A stretch of 24,567 nucleotides of DNA from CAZONU01 sp965370045 (GTDB lineage Bacteria > Planctomycetota > SZUA-567 > JAKLDR01): positions 1 to 24,567 of the forward strand of contig CBDUSI010000068.1 in NCBI GenBank assembly GCA_965370045.1, in the 5' to 3' direction. The notes beneath the pieces were generated by a model. It was given only the letters and a program-made list of their open reading frames with translations, had not been told where the DNA came from and did no database searches. Positions 5,117 through 13,216 of the stretch are shown piece by piece; positions within the stretch are counted from its first letter, which is position 1, and each line of letters begins with the position of its first letter. The translations under genes were made by a program, and so were the position numbers.

Positions 5117-6705
5117 CCCAGGCGGAGCCCGACGCACCCGCGCGGGAAAAGCGCCCCCCCGAGGATGAGAGCCCGGTTCCGGTTCCCACCGAATCGCAGC
5201 GCTTCTCGACGACGGTCATCCTGGCGATACTGACGATCATGAGCCTGCTGGGAGTGGGCATGGCCCTGGGGCACTACGGCGAGCGCGCGGATCTCGTGCG
5301 CATCATGCGCCGGGTCCCCGAGCACCTCGCCGCCGCCGGGCTGCTGGCCCTCCCGGTGATCGTGGCGCTGCTGGTCGCGGCCAGCCAGCGCGGCGGGCAG
5401 CTCGCCGGGGTGCTGGGCGTCACCTTCAAGGAGGTCCGGCGCGGCGGCGCACTGTGGATCGCGGTCATCGCCGGCCTGGCCGTGGCCTGCGGAACGCCCT
5501 TCCTGGAGACCGAGGCCGGGCCCGCCGGCCGGGTGAAGATGATCCTGACCGTGGCCGCCGGGATCGCCTCGGTGGTGGGCACTCTGCTGGCCGTGGGGCT
5601 GTCGGCGCTCTCGTTCTCGCGCGAGCTGGAAACGCGCAGCATCTACGTGACGGCCACCAAACCGGCGCCGCGCTGGGTGATCTACGCCGGCAAGCTGGGG
5701 GGCATCGCCCTGGTCCTGGCGCTGGCCGTCGCGGCCACCGGGCTCGGCGCGCTGGCCGCGGTGCACTTCTCTCTGCGGGGCGAGGCCGGGAAGGCCCGCG
5801 CCGAGGGCCGGAACCCGGAACACGTCTGGCTGACCGCCTACTACTCCCGGCGCGACACCCGCCCGCTGCCGGTCCGCGGGCCCGACGGGCGCCGGGCACC
5901 CGCGCACCGCTTCTTCCGGGGCAAGTCCAAGCGCTTCACCGTCCCGGTGCCCCCGTCTGAGATGGCCGCGCGCTGGCTGGTGCTGCGCATCTACGCCGGG
6001 CCGGCGATTCCCAACCTCCAGACCGCGCCGGCCAGGGTCCACTGCGGGGGCGAGATCTACCGCCTCAACGTCGACCGCGGCATTCCCGTCGACCTGGTGG
6101 TGCCCGCCTCGGTCGCGCGCGACGGCCAGATCACCGTGGCCCTCGAGCCCGCCCAGGACATGGCGGACATCAACCGCGGGCTGCGCATTCCCGCCCGGGG
6201 TCCGGTGGCCGTGGCCGCCGTGGGCGACGGGATGGGGGTCACCCTGCTCAAGAGCCTGGGGCTGATCTGGCTGCAGCTCCTGGTGGTCGCCGCGGTGACG
6301 CTCACCGCGGCCAGCGTCCTGTCCTTCCCGGTGGCGGCGGTCACCGGCCTGGCCGCGGCGATCACCGGGCACCTCTCCGGACTGGCGGTGGGCATACTCC
6401 GTTACGCGCTCAAGACCGGCAAGGACGTCGCCGCCGGGCACGCGCACGGGCCGGGCTGCGGCCACGAGGCCGCCAAGAGCGAGGGAGTTTCCAGACTGGG
6501 GCAGCTGGTCCGCCAGGAGGTCACCGGGCTCTTGGCCATCCTTCCGGACTTCGAGGCGGCGGGCACCTCCGACTACCTGGCCGCCGGGGACTACGTGCCC
6601 TGGCGCTTCATGGCCGCCGCGGTGATGGGCCTGCTGGTGCTGCGCGCGCTGCCGGCGGCGCTGCTGGGCTGCCTGGTCTTCTCGCGGCGCGAGGTGGGCA
6701 AGTGA
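5113..6705 (+). CDS. ABC-2-type permease with a large extracytoplasmic loop
   Basis: This is a 530-residue membrane subunit. It has a Pro/Glu-rich cytoplasmic N-terminus (1-30) and helices at about 33-52, 73-91, 113-129, 143-168, 190-216, 383-403, 405-428 and 498-522. A soluble domain of about 165 residues (217-382) has a beta-rich look. FSRELETRSIYVTATKP (168-184) matches the cytoplasmic coupling-type segment common to ABC-2 permeases (ELE.R.IY...TKP). LLAILPDF..AG.SDYLA.GDYVPW (473-497) is another stretch typical of this group. A His/Cys cluster, GHAHGPGCGH (442-451), lies on a predicted cytoplasmic loop and could bind metal. The GTG start overlaps the ATPase stop and its own stop overlaps the next GTG, so the three genes are coupled. 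It probably forms the exporter core with the 4238 product. Confidence 0.82.
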   Translation: MTQAEPDAPAREKRPPEDESPVPVPTESQRFSTTVILAILTIMSLLGVGMALGHYGERADLVRIMRRVPEHLAAAGLLALPVIVALLVAASQRGGQLAGVLGVTFKEVRRGGALWIAVIAGLAVACGTPFLETEAGPAGRVKMILTVAAGIASVVGTLLAVGLSALSFSRELETRSIYVTATKPAPRWVIYAGKLGGIALVLALAVAATGLGALAAVHFSLRGEAGKARAEGRNPEHVWLTAYYSRRDTRPLPVRGPDGRRAPAHRFFRGKSKRFTVPVPPSEMAARWLVLRIYAGPAIPNLQTAPARVHCGGEIYRLNVDRGIPVDLVVPASVARDGQITVALEPAQDMADINRGLRIPARGPVAVAAVGDGMGVTLLKSLGLIWLQLLVVAAVTLTAASVLSFPVAAVTGLAAAITGHLSGLAVGILRYALKTGKDVAAGHAHGPGCGHEAAKSEGVSRLGQLVRQEVTGLLAILPDFEAAGTSDYLAAGDYVPWRFMAAAVMGLLVLRALPAALLGCLVFSRREVGK

Positions 6706-7931
6706 GCCGGCGGGGAGGAGTGACCCTCTACCTGGGGCTGGCCGTCCTGCTGGTCGGGGCGGCCCGGCCGGTGGAGGCCTATCTGGTCCGGCTGCGCGCC
6801 GAGAAGGACGCGGACGGCTACAGCCTGGCCGCCTTCGCGCCGGCCGGCGGTCGCCCGGCGGTCGAGGCCATTTCCACCGCGTGCCTGGGTGGGACCCGCG
6901 GCATCATCGCCGACCTCCTCTGGATGCGCGCCATCCGCATGCAGGAGGAGGGCCGCAGCTACGAGATCGTGGCCCTGCTCGACGGCATCCTCCAGATGCA
7001 GCCGCACTTCACCTCGGTGTGGGCCTACCAGGGCCACGTGCTGGTCTTCGACTTCGGCTCGGCCCTGGAGAACCCCGACCCCGCCGAGAGCTACCGCTGG
7101 ATCCGCCGGGGCCTCGACGTCCTGGAGGAGGGCGCGCGCAAGAACCCCACCAGCTGCAGGCTGGAGTTCGAGATGGCCAGCGCCTACCAGCGCAAGCTCT
7201 CGCCCTTCTCGGTGGACAAGAAGACCTGGCTGATGCACGTGCGCAGCTGGGAGGAGGAGCTGGTCCGCCGCGCGGAAAAGCAGGGCGGTGCCAAACGCTG
7301 GCCGAAAGAACTCGGCGACTGGTACGCCGAGCTGGTCGCCCGCGCGGAGAAGGAGGGACTGAAGGACAAGTCTCCCCGCGCCGTGCGCCGGTGGTACGAC
7401 GAGCACTCCCGCCGGAGCCGCGAGCAGGGCCGCGGGGACCCGGTCTTCGACCGGCACCTAGGCCTGAAGCTGGCCCGCAACCATTACCTGCGCGCCGCGG
7501 GGAAACCCGACGCGACCCGCAACCGGAGGTTGCTGAGCAGGCGGATGGCGATAAGATGTCTGGAGCGCATGGGGCACTGGCCCCAGGCCGAGAGGGGCTG
7601 GGTGAAGATACTCGAGTACCTGGTCGACGACCAGAAGGTCGAGCGGGACTCGCCGGTCTACCTTCAGCACCAGCGGTTCTTCCGGGGGTTCATGCGCCAG
7701 TGGGCCGCGTTGCTCCTGGAGCAGGGTGACGGGACCGGCTCCCGGGCGGTGTACGGCAGGATGAAGCGGCACTTCGCGGGGACTCCCGGCTACCTTGGGG
7801 TGCTCGCCCAGGAGGTCCGCAGCCGCCGCAACGTGAGGGACGAGCGCGGCGCCCGCGCGCTGCACAAGCTCATGCGCGAGAAGCTGGGCGAGAGGCGCAG
7901 CTACCAGCAGATAATCGGCGGGGGCCGGTAG
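6702..7931 (+). CDS. Conserved helical (TPR-like) protein of an ABC-2 locus
   Basis: This 409-residue protein has an N-terminal hydrophobic helix (about 7-22) that could be a signal anchor, then a helical domain. The stretch GGTRGIIADLLWMRA followed by EEGRSYEIVALLDGI and QPHFTSVWAYQG (about 63-112) matches a conserved motif I know from uncharacterised proteins of planctomycetes, verrucomicrobia and relatives (G.RGI.ADLLW.RA ... QPHF..VW), often found near ABC-2 genes. The spacing of aromatic and small residues is TPR-like. The C-terminal half is charged and helical. Its start overlaps the permease stop (GTGA, 6702-6705). It may serve as a periplasmic or membrane-associated partner of the exporter; that role is inferred from position only. 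Confidence 0.72.
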   Translation: MSRRGGVTLYLGLAVLLVGAARPVEAYLVRLRAEKDADGYSLAAFAPAGGRPAVEAISTACLGGTRGIIADLLWMRAIRMQEEGRSYEIVALLDGILQMQPHFTSVWAYQGHVLVFDFGSALENPDPAESYRWIRRGLDVLEEGARKNPTSCRLEFEMASAYQRKLSPFSVDKKTWLMHVRSWEEELVRRAEKQGGAKRWPKELGDWYAELVARAEKEGLKDKSPRAVRRWYDEHSRRSREQGRGDPVFDRHLGLKLARNHYLRAAGKPDATRNRRLLSRRMAIRCLERMGHWPQAERGWVKILEYLVDDQKVERDSPVYLQHQRFFRGFMRQWAALLLEQGDGTGSRAVYGRMKRHFAGTPGYLGVLAQEVRSRRNVRDERGARALHKLMREKLGERRSYQQIIGGGR

Positions 7932-7974
7932 CCCGGCACGCCGCGGGAAGAACCGAAGAGGAGGAGAAAGCACC

Positions 7975-10467
7975 GTGCCGAAGACATCCAAGAAATGGAT
8001 CCTGCCGGGCATCGGCCTGGCGTTCACCGTCGCGGCCCTGCTGGCCGTCTCGGCCCTGGGGGCCGAGTCCGAAACCGGCGCGAACACCGCCAAGGCCCTC
8101 AGCAGCCTGCCCTGGGCCTCGACCGAGGGGCGGCTGACCATGCTGTGGTTCCTGGCGCCGCTGGGCGCGCTGGCCGGCATCATCGGCGCGTGGGTCTGCT
8201 ACTCGCTGGTGATGAAGGCCGACGAGGGCGACGACGAGATGAAGCGCATCGCCGGCTACGTCCGCGACGGGGCCCGCGCCTACCTCAAGCGCCAGTACAA
8301 GGTGGTCGCCGTGGTATTCGCGGTCCTTTTCCTGTTCTTCGCCTTTCTCAGTTACGTTTTGAACGTGCTGCCCGGGCTGGTGCCCTTCGCCTTCCTGACC
8401 GGGGGCTTCTTCTCGGGGCTCTGCGGCTGGATCGGCATGAACACCGCCACGCGGGCGTCGAACCGCACCGCGGCCGCCGCCAAGGAGTCGCTGAACGCCG
8501 GCCTGCGCGTGGCTTTCCAGTCCGGCGCGGTGATGGGCCTGATCGTGGTGGGCCTGGGATTGCTCGACATCTGCCTGTGGTTCGCGGCGCTCTACTGGCT
8601 GGCCCCCAAGTTTGGCGTTCACTTCAGCCTGACCGACATAACCGTGACCATGCTCTGCTTCGGGATGGGCGCTTCGCTGCAGGCGCTGTTCGCGCGCGTG
8701 GGCGGGGGCATCTTCACCAAGGCCGCCGACGTGGGCGCGGACCTGGTCGGCAAGGTGGAGGCCGGCATCCCCGAGGACGACCCCCGCAACCCCGCGACCA
8801 TCGCCGACAACGTGGGTGACAACGTGGGCGACGTGGCCGGCATGGGCGCGGACCTCTACGAGAGCTACTGCGGCTCGGTGCTGGCCACCGCCGCCCTGGG
8901 CGTGGCCGCCTACCACGGGGCCAAGGGCCTGAGCGCGGAGCAGATTCACCTCAAGCAGCTGGCCGCGGCCTTCTTGCCCATGGTCATCGCCGGGGTGGGC
9001 GTGCTGCTCTCGGCGGTCTGCGTGGGGCTGGTGCGCACCAAGGAGGGCGCGACTCAGAAACAACTCCTGGCCGCGCTGGGCCGGGCGGTGAACATCAGCG
9101 CCGTGGGCATCGGCGCCCTGGCTCTGCTGGTCGTCGGCCTGATCTTCGGCTGGGACCGCACCGGGCTGGGGGTGTGGGGCGCGGTGGTCACCGGGCTGAT
9201 AACCGGGATCATCATCGGCAAGGCCACCGAGTACTTCACCGCCGCGGACTTCAAGCCCACCCAGGGGGTGGCCCGCAGCAGCGAGACCGGGCCGGCCACG
9301 GTGATCATCGAGGGCCTGGCCGTGGGCATGCAGTCCACCTGGGTGCCGGTCATCGCCGTCTGCGTGGGCACCATGTCGGCCTACATGCTGGCCGGCGGCG
9401 GCGACCCGGCCATGGGCCTCTACGGGGTGGGCGTGGCCGCCGTGGGCATGCTCAGCACCCTGGGACTGACGCTGGCCACCGACGCCTACGGCCCCATCGC
9501 CGACAACGCCGGGGGCAACGCGCAGATGACCAACCAGCCGGAGTTCGTCCGTGAGCGCACCGACGCGCTGGACTCGCTGGGCAACACCACCGCGGCCACC
9601 GGCAAGGGCTTCGCCATCGGCTCGGCGGCGCTGACCGCCCTGGCCCTGCTGGCCGCCTACATCGAGGAGCTGCGCAACGGGCTCAACCAGCTGGGGGCGG
9701 CCGCGGCCAAGTCCATAGCGTCCGCCGGGGCCGAGGGGGTAATGCTCCTGGGCCAGACGGTGAGGGGCGTGATGCGCGACGGCGGGGCCGCCGTGCAGGT
9801 GCTGGTCAACGGGAAGTGGCTCTTCACCGACCAGATGCGCCTGAACGACTTCATGAGCTACTACAACGTCACGCTGATGAACCCCAGCGTGCTGATCGGC
9901 ATGTTCCTGGGCAGCATGACCGCGTTCCTGTTCTGCTCCATGACCATGAAGGCGGTGGGCCGCGCGGCCGCGGCCATGGTCGAGGAGGTCCGCCGCCAGT
10001 TCCGGACCATCACCGGGCTGATGGAGGGCAAGGCCCAGCCGGACTACGCCACCTGCGTGGACATCGCCACCAGGGGCGCCCAGAAAGAGATGATGCTGCC
10101 CTCCATGCTCGCGGTGATCATACCCATCGCCGCCGGGCTGGTGTTCGGCGTGGCCGGCGTGCTGGGACTCCTGGCCGGCGGGCTGGTCACCGGCTTCACC
10201 CTGGCGGTCTTCATGGCCAACGCCGGGGGCGCGTGGGACAACGCCAAGAAGTTCATCGAGACCGGCAAGCTGGGTGGCAAGGGCTCGGACCAGCACAAGG
10301 CCGCGGTGGTCGGCGACACGGTCGGCGACCCCTTCAAGGACACCTCGGGACCCAGCCTTAACATTCTCATCAAGCTGATGAGCATGGTCAGCGTGGTCGC
10401 CGCCGGGCTGATAGTCAAGTACGGCGACCTGATCGGCCGCTACCTGGCCGTGTGGCTCAAGAGCTAG
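7975..10467 (+). CDS. hppA: Membrane ion-translocating pyrophosphatase, K+-dependent class
   Basis: This 830-residue enzyme hydrolyses pyrophosphate and pumps H+ and/or Na+ across a membrane. Diagnostic motifs are all present: DVGADLVGKVE (252-262), DNVGDNVGD (278-286), DAYGPIADNAGG (503-514) and GDTVGDPFKDTSGPSLN (780-796), which hold the Mg-PPi-binding Asp and Lys residues. At GNTTAATGKG (536-545), Ala540 and Gly543 occupy the positions that carry Lys and Thr in K+-independent enzymes, so this is a K+-dependent type; H+ versus Na+ specificity I cannot decide. The protein is long because of an N-terminal lead and an extra segment of about 65 residues at 566-632. The GTG start has GAGGAGGAG 8-16 bases upstream. 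It lies 43 bp after the 6702 gene, with no promoter between. Confidence 0.96.
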   Translation: MPKTSKKWILPGIGLAFTVAALLAVSALGAESETGANTAKALSSLPWASTEGRLTMLWFLAPLGALAGIIGAWVCYSLVMKADEGDDEMKRIAGYVRDGARAYLKRQYKVVAVVFAVLFLFFAFLSYVLNVLPGLVPFAFLTGGFFSGLCGWIGMNTATRASNRTAAAAKESLNAGLRVAFQSGAVMGLIVVGLGLLDICLWFAALYWLAPKFGVHFSLTDITVTMLCFGMGASLQALFARVGGGIFTKAADVGADLVGKVEAGIPEDDPRNPATIADNVGDNVGDVAGMGADLYESYCGSVLATAALGVAAYHGAKGLSAEQIHLKQLAAAFLPMVIAGVGVLLSAVCVGLVRTKEGATQKQLLAALGRAVNISAVGIGALALLVVGLIFGWDRTGLGVWGAVVTGLITGIIIGKATEYFTAADFKPTQGVARSSETGPATVIIEGLAVGMQSTWVPVIAVCVGTMSAYMLAGGGDPAMGLYGVGVAAVGMLSTLGLTLATDAYGPIADNAGGNAQMTNQPEFVRERTDALDSLGNTTAATGKGFAIGSAALTALALLAAYIEELRNGLNQLGAAAAKSIASAGAEGVMLLGQTVRGVMRDGGAAVQVLVNGKWLFTDQMRLNDFMSYYNVTLMNPSVLIGMFLGSMTAFLFCSMTMKAVGRAAAAMVEEVRRQFRTITGLMEGKAQPDYATCVDIATRGAQKEMMLPSMLAVIIPIAAGLVFGVAGVLGLLAGGLVTGFTLAVFMANAGGAWDNAKKFIETGKLGGKGSDQHKAAVVGDTVGDPFKDTSGPSLNILIKLMSMVSVVAAGLIVKYGDLIGRYLAVWLKS

Positions 10468-10892
10468 TGGCCAAGAAGACCAAGCGGAAGGCCAAGGCCC
10501 GCAAGGGCCCGCGCGCGGCGAAGAAGCCCGGGCCGCCAGAGCCGGATGAAATGGCCGTCGCCGCGGCCCGCGCCGCGGATGATCGCAAGGCCGAGGACGT
10601 CCTGGTCCTGGACCTCCGCGGCCGCTCGCAGGTCGCCGACTTCTTCGTGATCGCCACCGGGCAGGTCGAGAGCCAGCTGGCGGCCATCGTCCGCTCCGCG
10701 CAGGAGGCCATGGCCGCGCTTGGCGCCAAGCCCCTGGGCCGCGCCGAGGCGGTTACTGCGGGCGGCTGGGCGCTGCTGGACTACGGCGCGGTGGTGGTCC
10801 ACGCCTTCACCCCCGAGATCCGCGACTACTACGACCTGGAACTCCTGTGGGGCGACGCCCCGCATGTGGAGTGGGCGGCGAAGAAGGCCTAG
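10467..10892 (+). CDS. rsfS: Ribosomal silencing factor RsfS
   Basis: This 141-residue protein belongs to the RsfS/YbeB/Iojap family, which binds uL14 and blocks subunit joining when nutrients are scarce. The family core is clear: VLDLRGRSQVADFFVIATG, then the AEAVTAGGWALLDYGAVVVHAFTPEIRDYYDLE block, ending in LLWGDAP. A basic N-terminal tail of about 25 residues (KKTKRKAKARKGPRAAKK) is extra to the family and may contact RNA. I chose the GTG at 10467, which overlaps the hppA stop by one base (TAGTG); an in-frame GTG at 10452 is the alternative. It is last in the operon that begins at 4238. Confidence 0.92.
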   Translation: MAKKTKRKAKARKGPRAAKKPGPPEPDEMAVAAARAADDRKAEDVLVLDLRGRSQVADFFVIATGQVESQLAAIVRSAQEAMAALGAKPLGRAEAVTAGGWALLDYGAVVVHAFTPEIRDYYDLELLWGDAPHVEWAAKKA

Positions 10893-10922
10893 CCCGGCGC
10901 CATTCCGGACGTTTTTACTGAA

Positions 10923-10951
10923 TTTTCCGGCCGGCGCGTCGTCTGTAAAAT
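10923..10951 (+). promoter_or_regulatory. Candidate promoter for the lipoprotein protease
   Basis: TAAAAT (10946-10951) is a good -10 box, but the -35 at 17 bp is only TTTTCC (10923-10928). It lies in the AT-richest stretch between rsfS and the protease gene. A leader of about 145 nt would follow. Confidence 0.35.
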
Positions 10952-10968
10952 AATGGGAGGGCGTCCGT

Positions 10969-11076
10969 ATGCCTTGGCCTTCGAGTTTCCCCTTGCATGG
11001 AGGGTCAAGATGGGAAGAGGAGAATAGATTCAACAGGAGCCGCTCAGGGCAATCCATTGAGGAAATCCCGGACTGA
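10969..11076 (+). CDS. Possible 35-codon leader ORF
   Basis: The ATG at 10969 has GGGAGG 8 bases upstream and opens 35 codons (starting PWPSSFPLHGG) ending at TGA 11076, 27 bases before the protease gene. The composition does not look like a folded protein. It could be a translated leader or a chance frame; the Shine-Dalgarno is the only support. Confidence 0.2.
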   Translation: MPWPSSFPLHGGSRWEEENRFNRSRSGQSIEEIPD

Positions 11077-11103
11077 TAATGCCGGAACCGCGGGAGAAGT
11101 AAG

Positions 11104-12600
11104 ATGGCCGGTCGACTTGTCTTGTCGTCGTATCGCGCATTGTCGCTCTTGGCATGCGTTGCGGCAGTCTCTGGGTGCACACCGGCCCGCCACGCCATAG
11201 AACCGCTCACAATCCCGGGTAAGCCTGCTGAAATCAAGGCACCCGTTTTCGCCGTGCTGGGCGGGAGCCTGCTTCTCGCACCGGTTCGGGTGAACGGCGG
11301 CCCGGAGCGCCTGTTCCTGGTCGACACCGGCAGCCCCGTATGCGCTGTCAGCCCAGCGTTGGCGAGGGAACTCTGGAAGACGCCCAAGAACGCGCCGACC
11401 GACCGTTGCGTGAGTCTCCAGTGGGGTCCGCTGAATATCCCCAGGGTCCCGGTCCAGGTGGACCGTGCGGCCGACAACGGCCGTAGGGTTCAGGGCATCC
11501 TGGGCTGCAACGTGCTCGCGGCCTTCGCACAGGTCGAGTTCGGGCCGTTCGCGGCCCGGAAGTATGAGAAAACGCATATATGGCTGCGCTCCATGCCGTC
11601 CGCCGGCAATGACCGGGAAAACTCGCGGAAGAGAATCAGCGCCAGGCTGTTGTGGTACACCGGGCACCCGGCGGCCAGCCTGCGGATTGGCACCGCCGGG
11701 CGCAGGCGGCGTGTGTTTTTCTTCATCGACAGTGGTGCTCACGCAGTGACCATAAGCCCGGCCATCGGGAGAACTTTCGGGGACGAGCGCTGGGATGCGC
11801 GGCTCACCACGAGCGCGGGTCAATTAGCGTTCGCAATACCAGAGCTCTACCTTGAAAACGTTCGCCTGCCCAACGCTGTGGTTTCGGTCGACATCATGGC
11901 TGGCCGGGCGTCCAGCAAGATATGCCGCGGTAGCGGTCTCCTGGGCATGAGCGTCCTGGCCCGCGGGAAAACGGTCATTGATTTCCAGAACAATCGCTTC
12001 ATCTTCGACCCCAGTCCCGGCTCCATCGACCCGGTCCTGCCCATCCTGGAAGCGGCCTACGCTAGCGCGGAGTGCAAGAAGCACGCCGGCGGCAGATCCG
12101 ATCTGCGTGCTGACGAGAAAGAGATAGACAGACATGTAAAGCGACTTGCCTCAGACCGCTGGTCCGAGCGCAGGGCCGCGATGGAGCACTTGATCGGTGT
12201 CTACCGTCTTGCCAGGCCTCACCTTAAAGAGGCAACTAGGTCCGAGGAACCAATGGTGAGCAGCCGCGCCGAAGCCTTGCTCCTCAAGTGCGGGCCACTG
12301 GGCTGGCTGGGGCTTGAATATCGCCAGAGGAGCGCGGACGACGATTCGTCCGCGGGTCCCCGTGACGGCCGTGGCGTTGTCGTCGTAAGAGTCTTTCAGG
12401 GAAGTCCCGCCGAGAAGGCCGGCCTGAAGCCGGGCGATATCCTATATTCGGCTGGCGGCACGGTGATAAATGGCAGGAATAAGCTGGCCGAGATAGTAGG
12501 TAATACCCCGCCGGGCACTCAACTGAATATTTCGATCTACCGCCACGGGCGGAAGAAGGAACTCAAGGTTACGGTCGGCCTGTCCGAGCGCTGGCGCTAG
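11104..12600 (+). CDS. Lipoprotein with two retropepsin-like domains and a PDZ domain
   Basis: This 498-residue protein has a lipoprotein signal peptide with lipobox VSGC (Cys25), so it is probably anchored on the outer face of a membrane. Two aspartyl-protease-like domains follow. In the first, the active-site triad is DTG at 74-76 (FLVDTGS), closing with GILGCNVLAAF (131-141). In the second it is DSG at 209-211 (FFIDSGA), closing with GLLGMSVLARG (278-288). Each closing motif is the hydrophobic-hydrophobic-Gly segment expected in retropepsin folds. A charged helical stretch (335-395, HEAT-like) links to a C-terminal PDZ domain (about 398-493) with GSPAEKAGLKPGDIL. The two lobes could form a pepsin-like active site within one chain. 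GGAG precedes the ATG by 8 bases. The substrate is unknown. GC is somewhat lower than in hppA. Confidence 0.85.
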   Translation: MAGRLVLSSYRALSLLACVAAVSGCTPARHAIEPLTIPGKPAEIKAPVFAVLGGSLLLAPVRVNGGPERLFLVDTGSPVCAVSPALARELWKTPKNAPTDRCVSLQWGPLNIPRVPVQVDRAADNGRRVQGILGCNVLAAFAQVEFGPFAARKYEKTHIWLRSMPSAGNDRENSRKRISARLLWYTGHPAASLRIGTAGRRRRVFFFIDSGAHAVTISPAIGRTFGDERWDARLTTSAGQLAFAIPELYLENVRLPNAVVSVDIMAGRASSKICRGSGLLGMSVLARGKTVIDFQNNRFIFDPSPGSIDPVLPILEAAYASAECKKHAGGRSDLRADEKEIDRHVKRLASDRWSERRAAMEHLIGVYRLARPHLKEATRSEEPMVSSRAEALLLKCGPLGWLGLEYRQRSADDDSSAGPRDGRGVVVVRVFQGSPAEKAGLKPGDILYSAGGTVINGRNKLAEIVGNTPPGTQLNISIYRHGRKKELKVTVGLSERWR

Positions 12601-12619
12601 AGTGACCATGAGGCTCTCC

Positions 12620-12840
12620 CTACCTCAGCCCCAGGACATGTAAGACCTCGGCGAGCATCACCTCTCCCCGCGCCGCGTAGCCGCCGTCGGTGACCCAGGC
12701 GGCCCCGGAGAGGCACCCCGGCTTGCCCTTGCCAATAGCCTCCCGGGCAACCTCGCCCTTGCCATCGTCCAGTGGCCAGTGGGCCACCAGCCCGCAGGAC
12801 CGGAGTTCAAGCTCCCGGTAGCGCTTGAATCTCTCCCCTT
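12620..12840 (-). pseudogene. Remnant of a LamG (concanavalin-like) domain gene
   Basis: Reading leftward from about 12840 to the stop at 12622-12620, the frame gives GLVAHWPLDDGKGEVAREA, then GKGKPGCLSGAAWVTDGG. This is the typical first 40 residues of a LamG_3-type domain (GLVAHWPLDEGKG...G..G.L..A.WV). The rest of the domain is missing: the frame runs into YAARGEVMLAEVLHVLGLR and stops, and no start codon or promoter is present. I read it as debris of a larger secreted protein. It is convergent with the protease gene. Confidence 0.55.
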
Positions 12841-12846
12841 CCTTGA

Positions 12847-13017
12847 GGAACCGCCCTGGAGGACAACGACTGGTTCGTGCGCGGCACCGCCGACACCGCG
12901 CTGCGGGGCTTCGCCCGAAAGCCCGAGGGAGTGGGCTTCAACGACCATGCCTCCGGCGCCGAGGCCCGCTGGCGCGAGGCCGAAAAGTGGCGGCGGCACT
13001 TCAAGAAGAGCGAATAG
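12847..13017 (+). pseudogene. C-terminal remnant of a HEAT-repeat protein
   Basis: Immediately after an in-frame TGA (12844-12846) the + strand gives ALEDNDWFVRGTADTALRGF, then a GVGFNDHASG stretch, then EARWREAEKWRRHFKKSE and a stop at 13017. This is the usual ending of HEAT-repeat proteins (L.D.DWFVR..A..AL followed by W..WW/F). There is no start codon with a Shine-Dalgarno, and only the last 56 codons remain. It stands head to head with the LamG remnant, as if both were cut at one breakpoint. Confidence 0.55.
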
Positions 13018-13049
13018 GCCGGCCCGCGCGGCATTCCGCGGAATTACTC

Positions 13050-13077
13050 TTGACGGCCTTACCCCGGCCCGTACAAT
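13050..13077 (+). promoter_or_regulatory. Promoter of the nusA-infB-rbfA operon
   Basis: TTGACG (13050-13055), a 16-base spacer and TACAAT (13072-13077); an overlapping ACTATA lies just downstream. The predicted start site near 13084 gives a leader of about 130 nt. Confidence 0.65.
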
Positions 13078-13104
13078 ACTATACGTAACCTTCCAGTGTC
13101 CAAG

Positions 13105-13132
13105 GGGGGCCCACGGCGGGCTCCTATTTTTT
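13105..13132 (+). terminator. Terminator-like hairpin in the nusA leader
   Basis: GGGGGCCC (13105-13112) pairs with GGGCTCC (13118-13124) around ACGGC, with one G-T pair, followed by TATTTTTT (13125-13132). It lies downstream of the operon promoter and 85 bp before the nusA start, so it would act as an attenuator. If the promoter is wrong, it would simply end upstream transcription. Confidence 0.6.
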
Positions 13133-13216
13133 GAGGCTGGCCTCGTCGGAATGGACACGGAGCGGGAGGCGGGGCAGCCGGCCGGTGATACCGGCAGAAC
13201 CAGAGGTAGGGGAAAA

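Noticed and set aside
7870..10296. 808-codon open frame on the - strand across hppA
   Set aside because: It is a shadow of the hppA codon bias: low complexity, His/Gln/Gly-rich, no recognisable domain.
12779..13216. N-terminal extension of nusA
   Set aside because: It covers the operon promoter and the leader terminator, and NusA homology begins at the ATG at 13217.
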